The notes under the pieces are model-generated. The model was given only the letters and a program-made list of their open reading frames with translations. It did not search any database and was not told the DNA's origin. Below are positions 13,336-25,994 of a DNA stretch of 64,000 nucleotides, one piece after another (position 1 is the first letter of the stretch; each line of letters opens with the position of its first letter). Made by a program: the position numbers and the translations under genes. The DNA comes from Blasia pusilla. Its lineage: Eukaryota; Marchantiophyta; Marchantiopsida; Blasiales. Where the stretch lies: assembly GCA_050084515.1 (NCBI GenBank), contig CM114275.1, positions 10,354,001 through 10,418,000 on the forward strand, read 5' to 3'.

Positions 13336-14329
13336 TCAAGCGGCGTCAGTGGGTCCGTTAAAGCTAGCCCTACATTCAACACCTGATCTATCAAGATCTG
13401 AACAGCAAGATCTTCATAGATCTGAAGGGCTAAATCTAAACTGCATGGAGGACATGGGTAAGCTAAAAGGGGCAAGGGTGGGAGAGTATATCTCATACTC
13501 GGTGACTCGAGGAGGACTTATGGTTGTCATCCATCAGTCTTCTTCTATTCCCGAAAGTGAAATGGCATGTAGAGTGCCCTCGTCCCTTAAAAGTAGTTAG
13601 ACATACGTGTGGCCAATAACTTGAGATGGAATATCATGCTCCCCAATTGCATCCATCGATGTGTCAAAAGCATTCACAATCGTGTTTTCTCGAATTTCAG
13701 GTGGGCGGTGCATGGGATACTACATGATGGAGATGGGTTGCATTGGTAGTTAATTGGTTAGTGGTCGAAGAGAGCGTGGCGAATTACCTTAAATGTTGCC
13801 TTCCTCAAATAATAGTATAACTACTCTTCACATGTATCTTTTTAGGTTTGGAGGATTTGGCATGTGGAACCATAAAGCTATTTCCTGGAAAATCTACGTG
13901 CCTTCTATTTGATATTATTTGCACTATATTATCCATGCTCTATTTTTTATGTTTTGCTCATAGATTTGATTTCACTCTTTATTCAATAATAATTACATGT
14001 ATTTTTCCCATTTTTATTGCCAAACTGATTTATTTTGAATATTTACTTAATATTTTTCTATTTATTTATATATATTTTCTACACAGAAAAATATTGAAGG
14101 AAAGTATTCTAGGGGCTAGTAATGGAGGATAGGTCACTTCAAGACATCACAACTTTTTCACTTTCATCTTCGACAAGAAAAAAACAAGATCCTTTACTGA
14201 TTCGAATATCTCCAACATAAGTTCACGTTATATTTACCTTGCACTTGAGAGAGAGAGAAATTCGCACTTCAATCTGTACTTGAATTTTTCATCCTACCTT
14301 TAACATGCTGTAACAGGTTTTGTATGATC
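13336..14329. other. Intergenic DNA, AT-rich right half
   Basis: I see no gene. A plus-strand frame at 13848-14132 reads as hydrophobic residues only because of T-rich DNA (runs of Leu, Ile, Phe) and has no signal of a real family. Confidence 0.4.
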
Positions 14330-14975
14330 TCATTCCTTGCATACTTCCTATTCCGTCGAATCCTACAGATATACGTGACTTCTGAAAAGTGTTGCGTGGT
14401 GACATTGGTGAGGCACAAAGGCAAAAATGTGCTCTTCGTGCGGAAAAATTACTGAGGCGAACTCAAAAAATTCATCTTGAAGAAATTCATGATACACCAA
14501 CATATGGTCATATCTTCAAAATTTCAAAGTTTTCTTTCATTTCACTCTATGGCCAATTTTTCTAAGATTGTGGTAAGTACAAAGTTATTAACTTACCTTG
14601 GTGCAACCATTTCTTGCAGACTTCATATTCCATAAAATCCTACAAATGTACCTGATTTTCATAAAAAGTGTTGCATGGTGAGGCACAAAGACGAAAACAA
14701 GCTCTTCGTGCGAAAAAATTAGCAAGGTAAACAAAAAACATTCATCTTCAAGGAATTAATGATACGCCAACGTATGTCATATCTTCAACATCTCAAAGTT
14801 TGCTTTCATTTCTCTCTATGGCCACTCTTTTATGAGATTATGGTAAGTCCAAAGTATTAACTTGATAATTTCTTGAAATCTCCTCTTCCAAACTTCACAT
14901 TCCATCAAATCCTACAGATATACGTGACTTTCAAAAAGTGTTGTGAGGTGAGGCACAAAAGAGAAAACGTGTCCC
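14330..14975. repeat. Tandem triplication of an approximately 275-bp unit, third copy partial
   Basis: Unit 1 (about 14338-14605), unit 2 (about 14615-14865) and partial unit 3 (about 14873-14975) share ordered landmarks: CTTC.ATTCC.TC.AATCCTACA, GT.AC.TGACTTTC, AAAAGTGTTG, GGTGAGGCACAAAG, GCTCTTCGTGCG.AAAAATTA, TTCATCTTCAAG.AATT, ATGATACACCAAC, CATATCTTCAA and TTTCATTTC.CTCTATGGCCA. Divergence between units suggests an old duplication. No coding content is apparent. Confidence 0.75.
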
Positions 14976-17109
14976 TCGCATACACCATGACGCTCTTCAA
15001 AAGGAAAAAAGGAGGGTCTATCAAAGAGAACATAAAAGAAGAAGGCGTGCCCTTCAATATCATGTAGGATCTTCTTATATTATTGGAGGAATTGAAGATG
15101 ATAGAAATATTTTTGTGAGCCATTTTTACGCTGATTTTACATGAGGAAGATGTAAGGGGGCAGAGGGAATTCGTTGTATGTAAGTAGGCATGCAAGTTGC
15201 CTCGGTGGGCAACCCATGGAGACGCGTGTGTTCATTTGTTTTGTCATTTTTTTTTCTGTTCGGAAGGTCGTGTGTAGAAGCGTTGCCATTTTTCTCACAC
15301 TTTTTGGTGCAAACTAGCGTTAGGGAGTGGCGCTTGGGTATAGCGTGGAGTATGGCGTTGACAAGTGAGCGGTGCATGGCAAGAATGGAGAGAGAGAGAG
15401 AGAGGAGAAGAGCAGCTTTAGGTCTTGTAGGCGCCGAGGGCTATCAAGTAAAAGCACCTAGGTCACAAGGAAGTTGAGTAGCTTACATTTAGGTTACAAA
15501 TGTAAAGACTAGGGTTAGAGTGAAGAAAGAAGCCACAAAGAGGCCAGCTCTAGCATAAGGCGATGAACGGAGGTTTAAGGAGTGAAGGCACATAGGGACC
15601 ACTCTACCCCATGGTCACGCAAGAAAGCGTAGAATAGGGAGCGTAAAATAGGACTCTGTCTTCATCCGATAAGGGGCTCTCCCTACTTTCACACACTATG
15701 TGTTTAAAGAATACTAGAACTTGTCCAATCTATAAATGCCGCACATAGCTTTATGAAGGCTACCGTTACATCTACTCTGAGAATAAACATGTATTACAAT
15801 GCTAGGCAGAGTGTTGAGGGACACCCATTATTCTTCAAAAAATCAAAGTGTAATTGGTCTTGAACTTGCACGGAACAAGATTCGCCTAAGTTCGTTATCG
15901 TGTTGCACAAATACCAAGTACCAAATGGCGTGAACAAACCTTCATGTGGGGACCTTCCCACTAGTTGCTTTCCATCGTAGTCATGGTTGCATAATAACGG
16001 ACAAGTTCATCCCTAAGACGGACATGAAAAGACAATTTTGGACATGTCCATGGACATTGATTGCAAGAGGTGGGGTCCACACTTATAGCTCATGGTGGAA
16101 AGCAAGGCAGGGGCAATGAGGGGGGAGGGAGTGGAGGTAGAAAGAGGAAGAAACAAGAAAATGCAGAACATGGTGGCAAGTGGAGGGAATGAGAAAGAAG
16201 GGGGAGATAGAGCCCACATGAACACATAATTCCATAGACAAGGACATGTCTGCGGACATGGACTTTATCCACATGCATTCTTGATCATAGTCATTGTTTG
16301 CTAGACATTAGTGCCACTGTCCCATACGCTCAAGTTGGGAGGTAGAAGCATTATCTTTAGATTCCCTATTGTGTGTCTTCGAAACATCTTCTTGGAAGTG
16401 GATGCATCAATGATTCAAAGAGAATTTTATATCCTCCAAATTATAAAAGCTTTCCAATTCATGCACCATTGCGGATGTACGATAACCGTTGAAGAAGTGG
16501 TAATCAAGGAAGTGCGCTTACATTGTGCATAGTGACTCTTAAAATACATGTGGGAAATTGTAACAATCCTATACGGAAATGTGCCCACACCTTTTTGAGA
16601 GTCATTTGAACATATTTTCGTGTATTTTCGAAAGTCATTCTTGGAAATGTGCGAAATTGCCGAAAACCTGACTCCATAGCCCCCATATCTCGAGTTTGTA
16701 GCATGAATTCATTGTGAACATGAACCTTAAGGTCTTCAAGGCCAATTTCCGCAATAATTGTTTGCGCGTACAAGCCTTCATTGCGGACATAGACCACATG
16801 AACTTAGACATCTTTGAATCTTTCCCACCTTGTCTTCAATACTCAATAGGTTCTTAGGTTGCTTTAAAGGCATCAATGTGGTATGGAGACCCTTCTTACG
16901 GACTTAGGATGGTGGTGGGGTTGTTTAGGCTCGGTCTAGCTTCAAGGATAAGACCACAAACTTTGTAAGTACTTCTTGCATATGTAAACCCAGTAGTTCC
17001 AACCAAACAAAGGTTGTATTGTCCATGGGGATTAACTTGCCTCTAACTTTGGTTATCCAATGGGAGCTTGTCCATTGTCCATAAGAACAATGTTATTTTT
17101 GTAGGAAGA
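14976..17109. other. Intergenic DNA with a short (GA)n run
   Basis: No gene is recognised. There is a short (GA)n microsatellite at about 15386-15402. Around 16010-16280, GGACATG motifs occur at both ends of a purine-rich segment (about 16090-16210), giving Pro/Leu-rich artefact frames on the minus strand. Confidence 0.4.
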
Positions 17110-18010
17110 GTAGATATTGTTCAAACTATTTAGGGGAGTTGGGTATTATTTAAAAGTGAAATTTTATTACTCTTTTGGGATTCAAAAATTGGAAATTAGA
17201 CTTAAATTTTGAAATAAAAAATATTTTTAAACTATAAAAAATGTATTTTTATGCGCAAGCACTAGCATGCTAACTAGTAAGATAAAATAGTGGGCTAATA
17301 AGACAAAATAGAAACATGTTTGAATTTTGATTCTTGAGTCACGTTACATGTGTAATGGGTAAAGAAAATGAGTTTGAGTGGAAGAGGAAATTACTTTTAT
17401 TAATAAAATAATATTTGATCATTCATTATTTTTTTATTATAATGGGTGATCCTAAGTAATAATAAGATGAGATAAGTAAAAAAAATAAACAAAGAGTATG
17501 ATTTTTTTCTTGATTCACATTTGATGGAAAGGGAAAATCAATTTCTATGGAGGAGTAAATGTTGTTTAAATTTTATTGAAGGATGGTATTATTTGGGAGA
17601 TTGGAATATCATTTAAATTTTAATTGAGGAGTGGAATTTCTTAGAAGAGTGACTCCTAAGATTTAAGAAAATAAAAAATCTATTTAAATTTTGAAATGAA
17701 AAAATTATTTTAAAAAATAATTACGTTAATTCACATAAGATATTTTTGGAATGGAAAATTAATTCGTATAGGAAAAAGGAAATGATTTCATGAATTAAAA
17801 ATAACTTAAAATAGAATTTTTGAAGGTTATTTTGGTGGGAACCGGAAGAATAAGTGTTCTAAAACTTATATGGAAGAATAAAATTATTAGAGGAGTTGGG
17901 TATTATTTGAAAAAGAAATTTTATAAAACTTTAAAAATTAGACTAAATGTTGAGATGACAAATAATTTTAAATTCTTAAAAAATCATTTTTAATTATTAA
18001 AAAATAATTT
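17110..18010 (+). repeat. AT-rich interspersed repeat family, copy 1
   Basis: Very AT-rich DNA built from recurring phrases: GTAGATATTGTTCAAA, TTTAGGGGAGTTGGGTATTA, AAAGTGAAATTTTATTACTC, GTTTGAGTGGAAGAGGAAAT and TTATTTTGGTGGGAA. The same phrases, in the same order and orientation, appear at 51970-52390 and 59500-60125. The phrase GCACTAGCATGCTAACTAG near 17262 matches GCACGAGCATGCTATCTAG near 60105. No ORF is visible, so this is probably a non-autonomous element or a decayed terminal repeat. Confidence 0.7.
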
Positions 18011-19037
18011 TCGTGGGCAGGAAAGGTCTGCCGACTATACCAAAGGACGGAAGGGGAGAGAGGAGGAGGTAAAGAAGAAAAAATGGTTTGACTTAATTAA
18101 TTCAATTAATATATTGGAAATGTTGTATATTGTATTTCGCATGTTCTGTTGAAGCGTTTTTGCACGTAGATGGCCCAATTGGGAACTGACACGTCCCCAC
18201 ATAGAGGTGCAGCGAGTGTTCTTACTCGCGGGTTTACAGGAGAGGAACACGCTGCCGACTGAACTCTGAGAAATTTGTCGCAATTATCTGTAGGCATTAC
18301 GGATGCAACAATCGGTAGCCAAATCAAGTTCCTCGCGTCTGTCTGTGATTTCGGAGTCGGTTTATTCGGGTGCCGCGTGCGGGGTGGTCGTGGATTGTCA
18401 GTCAGCGGCGTGACTAAGGAGAATGTGGCTTCTTCTGTCTCCGTCTTGTGACATCTCCGATTTGGCAACGCCGGGGATCGCTGATGCTTGAATTGATCGG
18501 ATAAGTCGTGGAGTGGACATCTTCGGCGATCCGTTCGGCAGTCGTCTGCCGCAGCGTTTTGATGGGAGAAGGGCGGACAGAAGTCCAACCTTCGTTTTGC
18601 CCGAGGTCGCCTCTGGTTTGACCTAGTTTTGGCTCGGGGGATTATCTGGGCTTTGCTGGTGTCGAAATCAGAAAAACTCGGGTTGCTCTCTCAGCAGGCC
18701 TCCGCCGTACATCGCTAAGAGATTAAGAAGGAATTCTTCTAGAAAAATCTCCGCGTGTTCTGCAGCATATCACTGCACGCTGCATGCACTGCGTGCACTA
18801 GCACCGCGCGGGGTCTCGTGGGGTGGAAGAGGGTCGGATTTTCGGAGGCGGTCAACGTGGGAATTTTATTGAGTACGTGTCCAAGAATTTTTGAGTTCAA
18901 TTGTGTTGTTAATCCGCGCTCCGAGCTGAGCCTTTTGACAGAGTTTCTTCTTTGCGCTCTTTTCTTATCTTTCGACTGACTGAGATAAACCCGGAATTTC
19001 ATCTCTCGGTTGATTGCATAATAGAGATCAAGACGCC
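18011..19037 (+). promoter_or_regulatory. Upstream region and 5' UTR of the ERD2-like gene
   Basis: The DNA here is GC-richer than the flanks and lies directly 5' of the ATG at 19038. A 160-codon minus-strand frame at 18106-18588 has no recognisable motif and biased composition, so I treat it as non-coding. There is an upstream in-frame ATG at 19014. The conserved family start (MGPVRKN..., compare MGRRK in relatives) favours 19038. No TATA box can be assigned with confidence. Confidence 0.4.
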
Positions 19038-22000
19038 ATGGGGCCTGTACGAAAGAATAAAAATCCGTTCCAAGGAGTCGTGTCTTGGGTGAAGAAGCAA
19101 CCCCCTAAAATCAAGATTGCGTTGGGGATAGCGGCTGCGATACTGAGCATAATCAGTTTGAGACTGGTGGTGCACGACCACGACAACTTATTTGTGGCTG
19201 CGGAGAGCGTTCATGCCATCGGCATTCTGATCCTAATTTACAGGTTCACCAAGGAAGAGACTTGTGCAGGTTTGTAACTGATTTTCTTTCCGTCCCTCTT
19301 CATCGGCCAAGTGTCGTGGAATATTTCGAAATCGATAATTATATATTGTATTGGAGTCGAGTGAACCTCACCGCGTAGAGTTTGAAGGAACTTCAGTTGT
19401 GCTGTGTGTCGGGAGTCGGGGGAGTCTCGATATACTGCATTCTCTCATCCAAAATGCAAAGCACTTCTGATCAGAGCACAAATATTTTCTATGGGTGAGC
19501 ACCAGCGGCTGTCGTCGATCGTTCGAACTCTTTCTACCCTTCGCTGGCCCCTTCACACCACAGCCGAATCCCTTAGCTCGTCAATCAGTTTAAGGGTACA
19601 CGTTCTCCAGAACTGTTGGAATGTGAGGGTTTCTGAGAAAACAAAAGAAGTACGAAGTCGCCGGTTTCCCTTCCTTGTTATTGTGGGGCTGTCGATGACT
19701 TGAATCGCCGACTTGTTCTCCGTGAAGGCTTGACTCTTGAAAAACTTGTCGATGGCTGCGAAGATCACAGAAGCGGGAGTTCAGTCATAGTCACCGGCAC
19801 ACTGTAAACTTTGGTCTTGAATTACTCTGTTTATCATCTACAGTCTCGCTTCAGATTCGTGTAGGCTGCGGTGATCACTGACCTCGCTCCTCATTTGTAT
19901 TCCGTTGATTTTCACAGGCCTATCTCTGAAATCACAAGAGCTCACGGCAATCTTTTTGGCTGTCAGACTATACTGTAGTTTGGTTATGGAGTATGATATC
20001 CATACGATTCTTGACTCAATGACCCTGATAACAACACTGTGGGTCATTTACACGATGCGCTTCAAGTTGAAGTCAACTCACCTGGCAGAAATGGACAACC
20101 TTCCCATCTACTATGTGGTACGCTCAACGTAATCTCAGTAATCTATCGTTCGGTGACAATGCACATCGTGTATTTGCAATGTGATAGTTTAATTCATTAG
20201 GCCGTAACTGCGTACGGTGAGTTTTGGTCTTTTTCTGCAAGTACTTGAGAAACTGTGAGCCTTTAAATTCAATGTGGATGTGTAGTTCAGATCTGGATGT
20301 ATTGGACCCCGTTAGCAAACTCTAAAATTGCAACTCATGTGGATCACTGCTAACTACACAGGATTCTTTATATCTTGTTTGTGTTTGCAGCTTATCCCAT
20401 GTGCGTTGATGGCTCTTCTTATCCATCCTAGGACTTCGCACCACATTGCAAATCGGATTCTTTGGGCTTTCTGTGTCTACTTGGAAGCCGTGTCAGTACT
20501 ACCACAGCTCAGGGTGATGCAGAACACAAAGGTGAGGTTTCCTTATCGCAGTTTCTTCTAATGGTGGCTATGGTCAAAATTCTTATGGAATTGAATTCTG
20601 CTCATTTTTAAATATTCAGTGTGTATCAAAATCAGATTTCCTCCCTCCACGTCCACCTCATTTGACATAGGCAGGTCTGACTATGGGCTCCTTCTGTATG
20701 CCTGCGCTTTGGGATTTGCTTATGAAAGAGAATATCAACTAGAGCATGGTGCCATTCCCCCTTTAAGCCTGGTCCATATGCCCTCTCTCCAACGACCTTG
20801 AAAGACCTTTGCCTGGGGTATTTGTTGCAACCATAATTCATGCTGATGACACAATACTCAAGCATAGGGAAAAAATTAGATATATGAGAGGTTTTCCGAT
20901 GCCTCAGAAAAGCGTTGTAGGCCTTACAAGATGGCATTGACATTGGAATAAGGGATCAAACTGTCATGCGTAAGAATTATGGAGCTCAATGCATAGGATC
21001 ATGATTTTCCAAAACCTGTTAGTGTATGAAACATCCCTCTACGTTGTGGAATAGCACTGTTCAACAATTTTTGAACCTGAGTCAAATGAGTACAAATTGT
21101 TATTGTAATGAATTTACCGTACCATTCCCCACCACATCACACAAATGAAGATGTTGACTTCATTTAGAGAGACCCGGCCCTTCCATTCAGCTCATTCTTC
21201 AAAGGTGCCTGATCATCTTTTTTATAAAACTCAGCTGTAGGAGTCCAAGCAGTGAATGCTGCATACAAAGGGTGTTACTATCACTGCTTCAGTGGTGTGG
21301 AGGACATAATCATCTGGTGGGAGATAGACAATTCAATCAAATAAAATTTCAAGGCATATCTCTGGATAAAGATTGTGGACTCCATCAAAAAGCAGCCAGT
21401 TCTTCAAGGATAATTATGAAGTTCAGATCGTTTTGTTTGAAAGCTTTCATGATGGTATGGTTCACAATTCTTGCTAACACCTAATGTGTAAACCCAGCGA
21501 GTCATTAGCAACTTCAAGTTATTCTTAAGTGGTGTAAAAGTCTCGCTGAATGTAGAAGTTGATCTAGATAAAGATTGCCAGGATTATCCATTAAAGTTTT
21601 TAAAAGACTCGGTTGAGGCTGGACTCGAGAAACGGCCAACTGTGGCTGATATTTTGGTATCTGTCACTCCTATTTCAAAGATGAGGGAGTTCATGAACAA
21701 CGAAAATGCCTATGGGCTGGTATATTTGGGTATTGTGGACAAGTTCGAATGAATTACCAAATTGATCCACTGTACACAAGTCCAAAAGGGCCATGGGACA
21801 CTAGTTTACAAGGGGTTGCAGTGGGAGACAGGTCAAAGTAAAGGCTTTAGAAGACATGGAAGAACCTAGATTTACCTGTATTCCTGCTTTTCAGAAGTGT
21901 CCTCATCTCTACTTCGAAATGGTCTACTCAGGAAGTTTATTGTGGCAGGAGTGCTCTTAGTTCACTTTAGGGTTCTGAACAGGTAATATGCCAAGAGGAC

Positions 22001-23461
22001 AAAACCAAAATCTCCTTACAGTTTTTGAAGCAAAGAGTGTGCGATTTTTTATTCGAAGATAGAAATCCGACAATCTTTATTCTTGCTGTGATGACTGGAA
22101 TAGTGGAAAACTTTACAGTCGCTGGATCATCCCCTTTTGTACACCCCCCTTGGCAGAAAAAGTTCCATTTTACTAATGAATATGTGAATATCGTCTGCAT
22201 ATAACAATACATGGCACAATGTGCACAATAACTGGAGTCCGAGGTGGGACAGAGTCCAGCAGACACTGGTTATCCTTTCTAAGAAATATCTGAAATCTGT
22301 ACATGAAAGTTCTCAAATTTTTGACCAAGGTGGGACACTAACTGTCCAAATTGCTCAAACTAGTGCTGGAGGTGTTGTGTCTAGAGCCTTCATTGTAGAT
22401 CAGAGGAACATATTGTCTTGTAATGCTGTTTTCCTTGTGTGGTCATGTTTTGGTACTTAGGTGGTGGAGCGATTTACAGCGCACTATGTTTTTGCTCTAG
22501 GAATTGCCCGATTTCTCAGCTGTGCGCATTGGGTACTCCAGGTTTGTTACTTCACAGGCGTTTTGAATAGTCCTGACTCTGTATTTTGGCTCTAGTTTAA
22601 GTTCCCGAGTTTGGGGGTCATTTAGCATTTGATACCGAGAATCAGCAATCCGTGTTGTCCTGGAAGATGCGCAAGTCATTGAATACCAGGGTCTGTAGAG
22701 ATGTGGTTGAAATGTCATTACTGAAGTGTGTCTGATGTGCATTTGTTGTGCCTTTTTCTTCTTTCCACCAGGTTCTGGACAGCCGGACCTTCCTGCTGAA
22801 TGCATTAGGATATGGACTGTGGCCATCCATGGTCTTACTTTCTGAAATCGTCCAGACGTTTATCCTGGCTGATTTCTGTTACTACTATGTCAAAAGGTAC
22901 ATTTATAGAGTATTAATCCAAGATGATCTTAAATGCCTCCATGATTTTCTCAAGCTTACATTTTGTTTGTGGAATGTAAACGTGGATATTGTATTAATTT
23001 TTTATCATCACCTTCAGTTTGTGGTAATCAACCATTGCAGCAAATACTCATAGCCTCCCAGAATGCAACAAAATCATCACCAATCCAATTAGTCCTGCTC
23101 AAATGTTGCAGCATTCAGATGTTCTGTCTACATATAATTTGAATGTCTCAGGAGAATTTCCTATTGTTTAGGGGATATGCAACCAAAACATCCATCTTAC
23201 TATCAGGACTATCTATGGGCATCGGAAGCAAAGCCATGTGTAGAATAGGCTGGTCCAATTCAAAAGCAGATGTTTGAAAGAGGAGAAAAATATTAGCTGG
23301 TTGTTGAAGACCCTAAATGAATGTGGACCTTTGTTTGTTAACCAATCTTTAGGGATTTAGGTGTTCCGAAGCAATTGTTTACTAAGTTAGTGTCTTTGTT
23401 ATGATTGAACAGTGTGATCGATGGCCAGATGATGGTACGGCTTCCTTCTGGAGTTGTTTAA
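19038..23461 (+). CDS. ERD2-like / ER lumen protein-retaining receptor family protein (six exons, 275 aa)
   Basis: A multi-pass membrane protein of the KDEL-receptor superfamily, in the plant ERD2-like branch that has an N-terminal extension. Classical members retrieve HDEL/KDEL proteins from Golgi to ER; the ligand of this branch is less certain. Exons with GT-AG boundaries and consistent phases: 19038-19269, 19918-20117, 20391-20531, 22461-22541, 22772-22896, 23413-23461. Motifs in order: VVHDHDNLFVAAESVHAIGI, AGLSLKSQELTAIFLAVRL, WAFCVYLEAVSVLPQLRVMQ, HYVFALGIARFLSCAHWVLQ and EIVQTFILADFCYYYVK. Seven hydrophobic segments are plausible. The total is 828 nt including the stop, matching the roughly 270-residue family length. 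The last exon ends with MVRLPSGVV. Intron 3 is the longest (1.9 kb). The gene appears intact. Confidence 0.95.
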
Positions 23462-24600
23462 TGCTGATGGTGGCAAAGGTTGGAGTTGCTCTTTATTTGA
23501 CTGAATATGTTGGCAGATCAGGTGGCTGCTAGTCTTGTATCGGGCATGCAACCTTTATCAATTAAGGTTCACATTTGTTATATTTTGCCCTCCAAACGTA
23601 TATTCCAGACGTACTCGTGGAACTGGTTTGCAGGTTGATGATGTAGGTTCATCTGTCTTTACTTTTGAAGAATTTTGAATGCCGACTGTATGAACAAGCC
23701 ATCAGTAGTGACTGGGTAGTCTGCATCTTTATCCGGGTCTGGTAGATGACATTAGGTCCTCTTCAAGTGCAACGATCCAAATGAGTAGGCCATGGAAGAA
23801 ACCATACACGAGAACTGGTCTTTAAGGAAATGGATCTATTATGTTCACGTGGATATGTGTATGCCCATGGACAGATTAGTCTCAGACCCACAATATTGAA
23901 GAAATCAGTCTTAGGAGAGATCCCTGCACTGGTATCCCTTTCATCGACCTGGAAGCCTCTCGAGACACATCCCTGGAGGTAGGAGTCATGAACCTTAAGG
24001 CCCCTTACTGAAACTGTTACCCAAGGGTGTAAGCCAGAACTTTGTGGGTTTTCCTCTCTGCGTATTCTATGAACTCCCAACAATCCGAATTTTGTGTTGG
24101 GTTCAATTGAAGCTCTAGTCTGCGCGGTGACCTTGAATACCTGCAGTCCACGGAGTAAATTTACGGAATTGTCATCTGCCTCTCATACGAGACCGTACAT
24201 GGTTGGAATTCCCGAAATCGTTTATTGTCAGAGTGCTGCGTAGAGGCGAGCCGCACAAGGCCTAAACTCAAACGATCTCTAGAGTCGAAAGGACTATTTT
24301 TCTTCTGGCTTTTGACGATATGAACGTGTGCGATCTGTTCGAAGTTACCTAGCCCCCGATTATTATAGTTTGCCTTCCGTTGGGACACAATATGTGCCCC
24401 TCGTCGTGAGTGGCGGACACCTGCAGATGATCATTGATTTGACGTCCGATGGAATAAGTGTGCGGTAACAAGTTTACTCCATTCATTAGCCCCACAGGTG
24501 GAAGAGAAATTTCTAGTGACAACTTTTCATACATACGTTTGCCTTCTCCTTAAGGACATTAGAAATTTATAGTCTTTAGCCACTTCTTTTGATGTCATAT
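23462..24600. other. 3' flank of the ERD2-like gene and intergenic DNA
   Basis: The left part should contain the 3' UTR of the upstream gene. Beyond it I see no gene or repeat. The last part becomes T-rich towards the LINE 5' end near 24.6 kb. Confidence 0.4.
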
Positions 24601-25363
24601 ATATCATTTTTCTTTTTCAATTGCTTTTCATATTTTTTTTACAGTAACTTTCAATCATAAATTGTGTATTGCTTAATCTTCATCTCTTCATCTAAATTTA
24701 TTTGGATGGATTCCACTACTTTTGTTTTGTTCGTTATCTTCATGCTTTTTCCAAACCACATTTCATATGTCTTTTCGTGTCTTCGATGACTTGCTTACTT
24801 TTACTTCTATGTCATTAGAGATGGAGTTGGATTCTCCATCTACTCGCTTATCTGGTTTTACACGCCCTCCTATTGGCGCAACCTCTCCCCCTGGTTCATC
24901 TCCTCATCCTAGATCTCGCCATTTTCCTTCAGATGCTAATGTACCCATCACATTCGCTACATCTCTTCGAGATTCTCCTCTTCTCCCTTCTTTGCCTTGT
25001 CCTATTGAACCTAATCTTGATCCATTATTATCGAATCCTCCTACTTTGCCATCCCCATATATCTCATCTATGCCCTTGCTTCCAACTTCCATCTATTCTA
25101 TCCGAATCTCCCATCTTCCTCCTCCTCCTTCCCCAACCTATTTACCCCTTCATCGTCGGCCATCACCACCTCTTGCAACTCCTACCTCCTCTCCTTGTAA
25201 CCCTTCTACTTTTCATTTGTACCAAAGGTTCGTTGCATACCTTGTGGTAAGGAGTTTGCTCATAATGGGATCAAAAGATATGAGCGATACTGTAGATCCA
25301 TGCATGGGCCTTCAATTCCTAACATGATACCACGTCCTATTGCACTCCCTATAAGAATTGCTT
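24600..25363 (+). mobile_element. R2-type LINE, 5' piece: Ser/Pro-rich N-terminus and zinc finger
   Basis: First of three pieces of one non-LTR retrotransposon. A Pro/Ser-rich frame starts near 24722-24815. In a different frame (a frameshift lies near 25200-25230) follows a C2H2-like finger at about 25225-25310: VRCIPCGKEFAHNG, then YERYC and HGPS, resembling the N-terminal DNA-binding finger of R2-type LINEs, with Tyr where His is usual. The piece ends at 25360-25363 (GCTT), where gypsy copy 1 is inserted. The reading frame resumes at 35627 without loss of codons. The exact 5' end is uncertain; no target duplication was found. Confidence 0.7.
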
Positions 25364-25474
25364 TTTCGTATGCATACACATCGCTGTCACCGAACACACA
25401 CACAAACATGCATGATCCCATGCTAACTTATGGCATCCAAACAACGAGCCAAGAAGAACCAAAATATCTCCAAT
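25364..25474 (-). repeat. Terminal repeat B2 of gypsy copy 1
   Basis: 111 bp forming the outer 3' end of the element. It is homologous to B1 (25995-26122) across TCACCGAACACACACACAAA, ATGATCCCATGCTAACT, ATGGCATCCAAACAACGAG and CCAAAATATCTCCAAT, but lacks 17 bp (TACACAACATACATCGC) found in B1. Confidence 0.85.
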
Positions 25475-25992
25475 TAAAGTAAGATTCAATCTCTCTCTCC
25501 ACCATCTCACACCATAACTCTCAAAGGTGTGCACTCTCTCTCATGTCAAACCAAACCCACTCTCCTAATGAGAGGCTTGGGTTACACTCACAAGGCAAGG
25601 TATCATAGCTCCGTCGCCTCATGCCAAGAGGTTCAACAAATAGAGAATGAGCTCTCAAGCTCTCTCTCCTTGAGATATATATACCCCTCTCCTCTCCCAA
25701 TCTCTCTCCATGATAACCTATTCTCCCAAGTCACCTCCTTGGCTCTTGACCTGATATAGGAGGTCAAGGGCCACTTACCAAAAATAGTAAGTCGATCATA
25801 TACTCAAAATGGTACTTACCTAAAATAGTAAGTTTGTCAATATGGCTCCAAATGAGCCGAAACGAATGGGAAACCTGTTATCTCAGGTTTCCAAGGGCCT
25901 CAGCAGGTCATCCTAGACCTACTAGGCGTGTCCTCCACTACTCATGAAGGCGCTCTATTAGATCCCACCGATCTATCCTAAAAGACGTGACA
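25475..25992 (-). repeat. Terminal repeat A2 of gypsy copy 1
   Basis: 518 bp, nearly identical to A1 (35111-35626) and to both A repeats of copy 2. Its GACGTGACA end (25984-25992) abuts B1 through GC. It holds a series of inverted repeats: 25745-25752/25761-25768 (CTTGACCT/AGGTCAAG), two ACTTAC/GTAAGT pairs (about 25772-25794 and 25814-25833), 25844-25848/25854-25858, 25869-25877/25884-25892 (GGAAACCTG/CAGGTTTCC) and 25905-25909/25916-25920. Confidence 0.9.
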
Positions 25993-25994
25993 GC

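Noticed and set aside
12975-13496. 173-codon minus-strand open frame
   Set aside because: Low-complexity translation across degenerate tandem repeats; no domain.
13848-14132. Apparent membrane protein (94 codons, very hydrophobic)
   Set aside because: Hydrophobicity comes from T-rich DNA; no family match or splice context.
16010-16280. Possible MITE with GGACATG-bearing ends
   Set aside because: The end similarity is short and imperfect and no target duplication could be assigned.
18106-18588. 160-codon minus-strand open frame upstream of the ERD2-like gene
   Set aside because: No motif, biased composition and position in the presumed promoter/leader; no support as a gene.
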